A DNA stretch of 10,780 bases from JALQTD01 sp036825655. Its GTDB lineage: Bacteria; Bacteroidota; Bacteroidia; Flavobacteriales_D; Sanyastnellaceae. The notes beneath the pieces are model-generated. The model had not been told where the DNA came from. It worked only from the letters and a program-made list of their open reading frames with translations, and made no database searches. The stretch is from positions 1-10,780 of the forward strand of contig DAISXU010000072.1 in assembly GCA_036825655.1 (NCBI GenBank), written 5' to 3'. The position numbers and the translations under genes are program-made. Below are positions 6,059 through 10,780 of the stretch, piece by piece; position 1 is the first letter of the stretch; each line of letters begins with the position of its first letter.

Positions 6059-7945
6059 ATGCAAGTATCGAATGCGCTTTCAGTGGAAGGGCTGACAAAG
6101 CGTTATGGTGAGCGCCTGTTGTTTGAGAACCTCACCTTTGGATTAAGTCAAGGCCAAAAAGCAGCGCTGGTTGCCCGCAACGGAACAGGCAAGTCCACTT
6201 TGCTGTCCGCCCTTACAGGCGAAGAGCCAGCAGACGAGGGCCATGTAAGCTTCGAAGCAGGAATCCGGTGGGCCATGCTTTCTCAAGATCCAGGACTGGA
6301 CCTGAACCTGACGATCCTGGACAACCTCTATGCTGGGAACAACGAAGCGGTGAAGGCCCTTCACGCATACGAATCTGCTATTGCTTCCGGCGCACAAGGC
6401 GATGCTTTGCAGCGGGTATATGACGCCATGGATCGCTTTGGAGGATGGGATTTTGAAGCACGCGCAAGGGAAGTGCTGGGCCGACTCAATTTGCATGATT
6501 TGGACCGGATGGTGGGAACGCTGAGCGGCGGAGAACAGCGCAGAATTGCTTTAGCAAGGGTGTTGATAGAAGAGCCAGACCTCTTGTTTCTGGATGAGCC
6601 CACGAACCACTTGGATCTGGACATGATTGCCTGGCTTGAAAAGCATTTGGCCCTCAGCAAAACCACCCTGCTGATGGTGACCCACGACCGTTATTTCCTC
6701 GAGCATGTATGTGATTCCATTTATGAATTGGATGACCAAACCCTCTACCTCTACAAAGGCAATTACAGCTACTTCCTTGAAAAGCGATCAGAGCGCCAAG
6801 AAAACGCCCTCGCTCAGCGGGATAGAGCAAGAAGAAGCATGCGCAGGGAGCTCGAATGGATGCGCCAAACTCCCGCAGCTCGCACGGGTAAATCGAAAGC
6901 ACGAATCGATGCCTTCTATGACCTCAAGGAAAAAGCCAAGGTGAGGCTTGAAGAAGATCCTTTTCACATCGCTCTGAACCCTGCACGAATGGGTGGGAAA
7001 TTGCTCGAGCTTCACAAGGTGGGGCATGGATTTGGGGATCGCGAACTTTTCAGCTCGATGACCCACCATTTCAAGAAAGGTGAACGGATTGGCATTGTTG
7101 GCGCAAACGGCGCAGGCAAATCCACCCTATTGGACCTGCTGGTTGGAGTTGAAAAGCCGAGGGCTGGAAAAGTGGTCATCGGGGACACTGTCGTTTTTGG
7201 GCATTACAGCCAGCATGGTGCTGACTTTCCAGATGGCTTAAAAGTCATTGATGCGGTGCGTGAAATTGCCGAATTCATGCCCCTGCAGAAAGGGCAAAAA
7301 CTGACCGCGGTGCAACTTTTGGAGAGGTTTCTCTTTCCGAGGGACATGCACCACGTTCACATCTCAGTACTCAGCGGAGGAGAACGGAAAAGGCTGCACC
7401 TGTTGCAGGTTTTGATGCGCAACCCCAATTTCTTAATCCTCGATGAGCCGACGAACGACCTGGACATCTTCACGCTGCAGGTTCTTGAGGAATTCCTAAT
7501 GGATTTCCCTGGCTGCCTCATTATCGTATCGCATGACCGGTACTTCATGGACCGGTTGGTGGAGCACATTTGGGTCTTGGGAGAGGATGGCAAGTCGGAG
7601 GTGCGAGACTACCCTGGGAACTACACCCAGTACCGCCTTGCCCGTGAGGAAAAAGTCAAAGCCCAGCAGCTCGAGGCGAACAACAAGCCCAAAGTTTCAT
7701 CAGCTCCTGCCGCAATCAAGAACGACTACTCGAATCGGCTCAGCTTCAAAGAAAAGTTTGAATTGGAGCAACTCGGCCCTACCATCGAGATGCTTGAGGC
7801 CGAGAAGCAAGTCCTCACGCTGGAGCTTGAAAGCACCAACAACCACGAGTCCATCCTGTCCATTAGCCAGCGATTATCTGCTGTTGTGGAAGAATTGGAT
7901 GCTGCTGAAATGCGGTGGTTGGAATTGTCCGAACGAGCTGAGTGA
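6059..7945 (+). CDS. uup: ABC-F family ATPase, Uup-like
   Basis: A 628-residue soluble protein with two ABC ATPase domains and no membrane segments, typical of the ABC-F group. That group acts on ribosomes, and Uup is linked to ribosome function and to replication-related DNA structures. Domain 1 has a Walker A with NGTGKST (41-47, with Ala39 in place of the usual first Gly), signature LSGGEQ (155-160), Walker B LLFLDEP (175-181) and switch His209. A charged, arginine-rich linker spans about 239-315. Domain 2 has GANGAGKST (348-356), LSGGE (438-442), LILDEP (459-464) and His492. The C-terminus from about 560 is a glutamate- and leucine-rich coiled coil, which favours Uup over EttA. The ATG at 6059 matches the usual start just before LSVEGLTKRYGE. 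The gene ends in TGA, directly abutting the paaE stop on the other strand. The family call is certain; the exact subfamily is likely. Confidence 0.9.
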   Translation: MQVSNALSVEGLTKRYGERLLFENLTFGLSQGQKAALVARNGTGKSTLLSALTGEEPADEGHVSFEAGIRWAMLSQDPGLDLNLTILDNLYAGNNEAVKALHAYESAIASGAQGDALQRVYDAMDRFGGWDFEARAREVLGRLNLHDLDRMVGTLSGGEQRRIALARVLIEEPDLLFLDEPTNHLDLDMIAWLEKHLALSKTTLLMVTHDRYFLEHVCDSIYELDDQTLYLYKGNYSYFLEKRSERQENALAQRDRARRSMRRELEWMRQTPAARTGKSKARIDAFYDLKEKAKVRLEEDPFHIALNPARMGGKLLELHKVGHGFGDRELFSSMTHHFKKGERIGIVGANGAGKSTLLDLLVGVEKPRAGKVVIGDTVVFGHYSQHGADFPDGLKVIDAVREIAEFMPLQKGQKLTAVQLLERFLFPRDMHHVHISVLSGGERKRLHLLQVLMRNPNFLILDEPTNDLDIFTLQVLEEFLMDFPGCLIIVSHDRYFMDRLVEHIWVLGEDGKSEVRDYPGNYTQYRLAREEKVKAQQLEANNKPKVSSAPAAIKNDYSNRLSFKEKFELEQLGPTIEMLEAEKQVLTLELESTNNHESILSISQRLSAVVEELDAAEMRWLELSERAE

Positions 7946-9019
7946 TCATTGCTGATCGTAATCCACCACGTAGGGAGCCGGACCCTTTGGATGCGATTGA
8001 CAGGTGAGAATGAACCCCTGTTCCACCTCCTTCGGCTCCAGAGCATAGTTGATGTCCATGTCGGCCTTTCCTGAAGTCATCTTTGCGCGGCATGTACAGC
8101 AAACACCTCCTAGGCAACTGTAAGGCGCGTCTAGACCAGCATCCAGTGCAGCATCCAACACGCTCTTGCCTCCAGTAAGCGTGACTGTCGTTGTAATGCC
8201 ATCCAACACGATGGACACCTCCTGCCCCTGAGCTTCAGTTTCAACAGGTACGTTCCGCTTCTCTTCAGCAGCTGCAGAAGTCGTGAACAACTCAAAATGA
8301 ATGTGTTCCGCCTGCACTCCTGCAGACCCGAGAACCTCCTTGCAGTCCAAAATCATGTCCTCTGGCCCGCACAAAAACACACCGTCAATGGCTGCTGGAA
8401 CGATGAAACCATTGTCAATCAAGGATTGGCAACGGGCAGCATCCAATCGGCCATGAAACAACTTCGCGTCGACTGGTTCCCGTGTTAACAAGTTAAACAG
8501 CCTGAAGCGCTCCATGTATTGGTCCTTCAAGTCCTGCAACTGCTCCTTGAACATGATGCTGGCTGAGGTCTTGTTTACATAAAAAAGTGTGAACGAGGAT
8601 CCTGGCTCCTGGGCAAGGATGTGTCGAATTTGGGACAAAATAGGAGTGATCCCAGACCCAGCGGCCATTCCCACGAATGACCTCCGGGCGCCTTCTTGCG
8701 CTTCCAAAACAAATCGACCCTGGGGTGGCATGGATTGAACGACGTCTCCTGCTTTCAACTTCCGGTTGGCGTAAGTCGAAAACAACCCACCCTCAACCTC
8801 TTTGATGGCCACCCTCAGCTCACCATCCTCTGGTGCAGCACAGAGGCTGTAACTCCTTCTTACCTGCTGGCCGTCGATCGCGTGCTCCAAGGTCAGGTAC
8901 TGCCCCGCTTTGAATGAAAAGTCAGCATGCTCGTTGGATGGCGCACTGAATCGAATGGACACGCTATCGGCAGTTTCCCGCCGAATTTCCGTTACTTCTA
9001 AGGGGTGAAATTTCGTCAT
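7946..9019 (-). CDS. paaE: Phenylacetyl-CoA 1,2-epoxidase reductase subunit PaaE
   Basis: A 357-residue iron-sulfur flavoprotein that passes electrons from NAD(P)H through FAD and a [2Fe-2S] centre to the di-iron oxygenase PaaA. The FAD-binding barrel (about 1-108) has RSYSL at 55-59. The NAD(P)-binding domain has GSGITP at 121-126 and CGPED at 217-221. A linker rich in Ala and Glu (about 248-265) joins a plant-type ferredoxin domain with cysteine ligands C302, C307 and C310 in CLGGVCCTC, and C340 in LTCQS. The frame is open as far as 9397, but that part runs antisense through paaA. The ATG at 9019 is the start that matches the family N-terminus, and it lies just downstream of a good promoter. 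The gene faces away from paaABC, unlike the collinear paaABCDE order of Escherichia coli. Confidence 0.93.
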   Translation of the reverse strand: MTKFHPLEVTEIRRETADSVSIRFSAPSNEHADFSFKAGQYLTLEHAIDGQQVRRSYSLCAAPEDGELRVAIKEVEGGLFSTYANRKLKAGDVVQSMPPQGRFVLEAQEGARRSFVGMAAGSGITPILSQIRHILAQEPGSSFTLFYVNKTSASIMFKEQLQDLKDQYMERFRLFNLLTREPVDAKLFHGRLDAARCQSLIDNGFIVPAAIDGVFLCGPEDMILDCKEVLGSAGVQAEHIHFELFTTSAAAEEKRNVPVETEAQGQEVSIVLDGITTTVTLTGGKSVLDAALDAGLDAPYSCLGGVCCTCRAKMTSGKADMDINYALEPKEVEQGFILTCQSHPKGPAPYVVDYDQQ

Positions 9020-9025
9020 GAGATG

Positions 9026-9054
9026 CAAAAGTAACGCACGATTCGTCAGTCCAA
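9026..9054 (-). promoter_or_regulatory. paaE promoter (TTG-N18-TACTTTTG)
   Basis: On the minus strand TTG (9054-9052) is followed after 18 bases by TACTTTTG (9033-9026). This matches both halves of the Bacteroidota promoter at a normal spacing. The ATG begins six bases after the box. It is the best promoter match in the window. The short palindrome ACGATTCGT (9038-9046) lies between the two halves and could be an operator, but it is too short to be sure. Confidence 0.6.
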
Positions 9055-9091
9055 CAGCATTCACGGCAGAACCAACCGGGTGTGCTCGTTG

Positions 9092-9099
9092 TATCTTTG
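9092..9099 (+). promoter_or_regulatory. Candidate -7 element for the paaABC operon
   Basis: TATCTTTG is a full match to TANNTTTG and ends four bases before the paaA ATG at 9104. No TTG is found 17-23 bases upstream, so the promoter may need an activator or may use a weak -33 element. Confidence 0.5.
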
Positions 9100-9103
9100 A
9101 CAC

Positions 9104-10048
9104 ATGAACATGAACGATCGCTTTGAAGCCTACATCGCATCTGATGCGAAAATCGAGCCGAAGGATTGGATGCCTGATGCCTATCGCAAGACGTTGATTC
9201 GCCAAATCAGCCAACATGCCCACAGTGAAGTGGTAGGCATGTTGCCCGAAGGCAATTGGATCACGCGGGCGCCGAGCTTGTTGCGCAAATCCATTTTGTT
9301 GGCGAAAGTGCAGGACGAAGCGGGCCATGGACTTTACCTCTATTCTGCCTGCGAAACGCTTGGTGTTTCTCGGGACGAGCTGATCGATGATTTGCACTCA
9401 GGAAAAGCAAAGTACAGCTCCATCTTCAACTACCCAGCAACGAGCTGGGCGGACATGGGGACGGTTGGTTGGTTGGTCGACGGAGCGGCGATCATGAATC
9501 AAGTTCCACTCTGCAAAACAAGTTATGGACCTTATGCACGAGCCATGGTTCGAGTTTGCAAGGAAGAAAGCTTCCATCAGAGGCAAGGATTCCAAATCCT
9601 TTTGACCCTTTGCAATGGATCAGCAGAACAGAAAGAAATGGCGCAAGAGTCGTTGAACCGGTGGTGGTGGCCAGCCCTGATGATGTTTGGACCTCGAGAT
9701 GAAGAGTCGCATCACACTGAGGATTCCATGCGTTGGAAAATCAAAAGGTTTACCAACGACGAACTGCGTCAGAAGTTTGTGGACATGTCCGTTCCCCAAG
9801 CAGAACTGCTTGGCTTAACCATTCCAGATCCCGATTTGAAGTGGAACGAAGAACGCGGCCACTACGACTTTGGAGCCATCGATTGGGAGGAATTCAACCA
9901 GGTCATCCGAGGCAATGGCCCCTGCAACCGAGAACGCCTAGAAGCACGTCAAAAAGCTCACGAAGAAGGCGCTTGGGTCCGTGAAGCAGCCACTGCTTAC
10001 GCTGCGAAAAAACTGAAAACTCCGGCATCCAACACGCACGCGGCATGA
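9104..10048 (+). CDS. paaA: Phenylacetyl-CoA 1,2-epoxidase catalytic subunit PaaA
   Basis: Catalytic di-iron subunit of the multicomponent oxygenase that turns phenylacetyl-CoA into its ring-1,2-epoxide, the committed step of aerobic phenylacetate breakdown. The 314 residues form a ferritin-like helical protein. The expected iron ligands are all present: Glu42, the Glu72-x-x-His75 pair in DEAGHG, Asp126 in LVDGAA, and the Glu155-x-x-His158 pair in EESFHQ. Other family marks are DWMPDAYRKTL (21-31), the tryptophan run in LNRWWWPALMMFGPRDEESHH (about 184-204), and WNEERGHYDFG near residue 248. Two ATGs occur, at 9104 and 9110; the first is kept because it suits the upstream box. The stop overlaps the paaB start as ATGA, so the two are translationally coupled. 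With all ligands intact it should be functional. Confidence 0.97.
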   Translation: MNMNDRFEAYIASDAKIEPKDWMPDAYRKTLIRQISQHAHSEVVGMLPEGNWITRAPSLLRKSILLAKVQDEAGHGLYLYSACETLGVSRDELIDDLHSGKAKYSSIFNYPATSWADMGTVGWLVDGAAIMNQVPLCKTSYGPYARAMVRVCKEESFHQRQGFQILLTLCNGSAEQKEMAQESLNRWWWPALMMFGPRDEESHHTEDSMRWKIKRFTNDELRQKFVDMSVPQAELLGLTIPDPDLKWNEERGHYDFGAIDWEEFNQVIRGNGPCNRERLEARQKAHEEGAWVREAATAYAAKKLKTPASNTHAA

Positions 10049-10335
10049 ACAACAACAACAATTGGCCCCTCTGGGAAGTTTTCGTCAGGAGCCGACAAGG
10101 ACTGGGCCACCGCCACGTAGGAAGCTTGCATGCACCTGATGCAGAAATGGCCATTCAAAATGCCCGTGATGTCTACACACGAAGGCAAGAAGGTGTCAGC
10201 ATTTGGGTATTGCCTGCAGCTGCGATAACGGCATCCTCCCCCTTGGACAAGGATTGCATGTTCGAGCCTGCCAACGACAAAGTTTACCGCCATCCGACCT
10301 TTTACGATTTACCGGACGAAGTAAAAAACATGTGA
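10045..10335 (+). CDS. paaB: Phenylacetyl-CoA 1,2-epoxidase subunit PaaB
   Basis: A small 96-residue non-catalytic subunit that is thought to bridge or stabilise the PaaA-PaaC assembly of the epoxidase. Typical PaaB features are WPLWEVFVRSRQGLGHRHVGSLHAPDAEMA from about residue 7, the NARDVYTRRQEGVSIWVLP segment (about 39-57), and the tail with KVYRHPTFYDLPDEVKNM (about 79-96). It begins with an unusual run of five asparagines (residues 2-6), which looks like a lineage-specific tail. It overlaps paaA by four bases and its TGA shares one base with the paaC ATG (TGATG), so it sits in a tightly coupled operon. The length agrees with the family. Confidence 0.95.
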   Translation: MNNNNNWPLWEVFVRSRQGLGHRHVGSLHAPDAEMAIQNARDVYTRRQEGVSIWVLPAAAITASSPLDKDCMFEPANDKVYRHPTFYDLPDEVKNM

Positions 10336-10780
10336 TGGAGGCATCTGAGCAGCACATTCAATACATCATTCGCCTTGCAGATGACGCCTTGATTCAAGGC
10401 CAAAGGTTGAGTGAATGGTGTGGCCATGGGCCTATTTTGGAAGAGGACATCGCCTTGGCCAACTTGGCGTTGGACCACATTGGACAAGCGCGCGCCTTGT
10501 ACACGCACGCCGCGAAACTCGAGGGGAAAGGACGGACCGAAGACGACCTCGCTTACTTTCGGGACGAAGTGGAATTCCGAAATCACCTGATTTTAGAGCT
10601 CCCCATTGGTGATTTTGGCTTCACCATCATGCGCCAACTCCTGTATTCAGTGTTTGCTTTGGAGCGCATGAAGTCTTTGGCAAGTCAAGAAGTTGACACC
10701 AACCTCGCTGCAATTGCCAGCAAAGCCATCAAAGAACTCCGTTACCACGCCGAACACGCGCAAGATTGGGTCATTCGGCT
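10335..10780 (+). CDS. paaC: Phenylacetyl-CoA 1,2-epoxidase structural subunit PaaC, 3' end cut by window edge
   Basis: The first 148 residues of PaaC, the ferritin-like partner that pairs with PaaA in the epoxidase core but has lost its own iron site. Recognisable segments are QRLSEWCGHGPILEEDIALANLALDHIGQAR from about residue 23 to 53, DDLAYFRDEVEFRNHLILELPIGDF (about 70-94), MRQLLYSVFALERM (about 99-112), and KAIKELRYHAEHAQDWVIR (about 130-148). The start is the ATG that shares a base with the paaB TGA. About 100 further residues are expected beyond the window. paaD, and possibly other paa genes, may follow, but nothing can be seen of them here. Confidence 0.94.
   Translation, partial: MEASEQHIQYIIRLADDALIQGQRLSEWCGHGPILEEDIALANLALDHIGQARALYTHAAKLEGKGRTEDDLAYFRDEVEFRNHLILELPIGDFGFTIMRQLLYSVFALERMKSLASQEVDTNLAAIASKAIKELRYHAEHAQDWVIR

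Noticed and set aside
6173..6199. Ala39 in place of the first Walker A glycine in ABC-F domain 1 as a defect
   Set aside because: The NGTGKST core, signature, Walker B and switch His are intact, and similar variants are common in Uup-like proteins of this phylum.
9020..9397. N-terminal extension of the paaE frame to 483 residues
   Set aside because: The extra 126 codons run antisense through the conserved start of paaA and resemble no reductase sequence; the ATG at 9019 matches the PaaE family start and has a promoter box.
1..10780. CRISPR array, tRNA, rRNA, insertion sequence or phage genes
   Set aside because: No spaced direct repeats, cloverleaf-like sequences, transposase or integrase motifs, or terminal inverted repeats were seen on either strand.

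Overview
The window looks like part of a Bacteroidota chromosome, probably from a Flavobacteriales-like lineage of moderate GC. The evidence is as follows. Five of the six genes with a visible 5' flank that are not stop-start coupled have a TANNTTTG or TANNTTCG box, the Bacteroidota -7 promoter element, directly upstream of the ATG. No gene has a convincing Shine-Dalgarno sequence. The protein families fit as well. The exact order or genus cannot be fixed from the sequence alone. Of nine visible gene ends, seven use TGA, two use TAA and none uses TAG. Gene density is very high, with no gene-free stretch above 84 bases.

Layout. Bases 1-1077 (+) hold most of an AI-2E/PerM-family membrane protein whose start lies off the left edge. 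pyrG (CTP synthase, 1157-2842, +) follows. Three minus-strand genes come next, read from right to left: an ElaA-type acetyltransferase fused to a DinB-like domain (5035-6018), an ExoA-like family 2 glycosyltransferase interrupted by an in-frame TAG (3982-5019), and an O-antigen ligase/polymerase-like membrane protein (2846-3985). A Uup-like ABC-F ATPase (6059-7945, +) is transcribed divergently from the acetyltransferase across only 40 bases. The right end is a phenylacetate catabolism locus: paaE (7946-9019, -) diverges from paaA, paaB and paaC (9104 onward, +), and paaC runs off the right edge.

How the genes work together. PaaA, PaaB, PaaC and PaaE are subunits of phenylacetyl-CoA 1,2-epoxidase, the enzyme that starts aerobic phenylacetate breakdown. 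PaaE feeds electrons from NAD(P)H to the di-iron site in PaaA, and PaaC is the structural partner. PaaD, needed for maturation, is not visible and could lie downstream. The glycosyltransferase and ligase pair, joined by an ATGA stop-start overlap, look like surface polysaccharide functions. That pair may be inactive or switchable, given the amber codon and an eight-G tract. pyrG and the ABC-F gene are housekeeping.

No new multi-gene system is evident. The observations most worth a second look are the repeated promoter-box-to-ATG spacing, which suggests leaderless mRNAs; the interrupted glycosyltransferase with its G8 tract; and the ElaA-DinB fusion.
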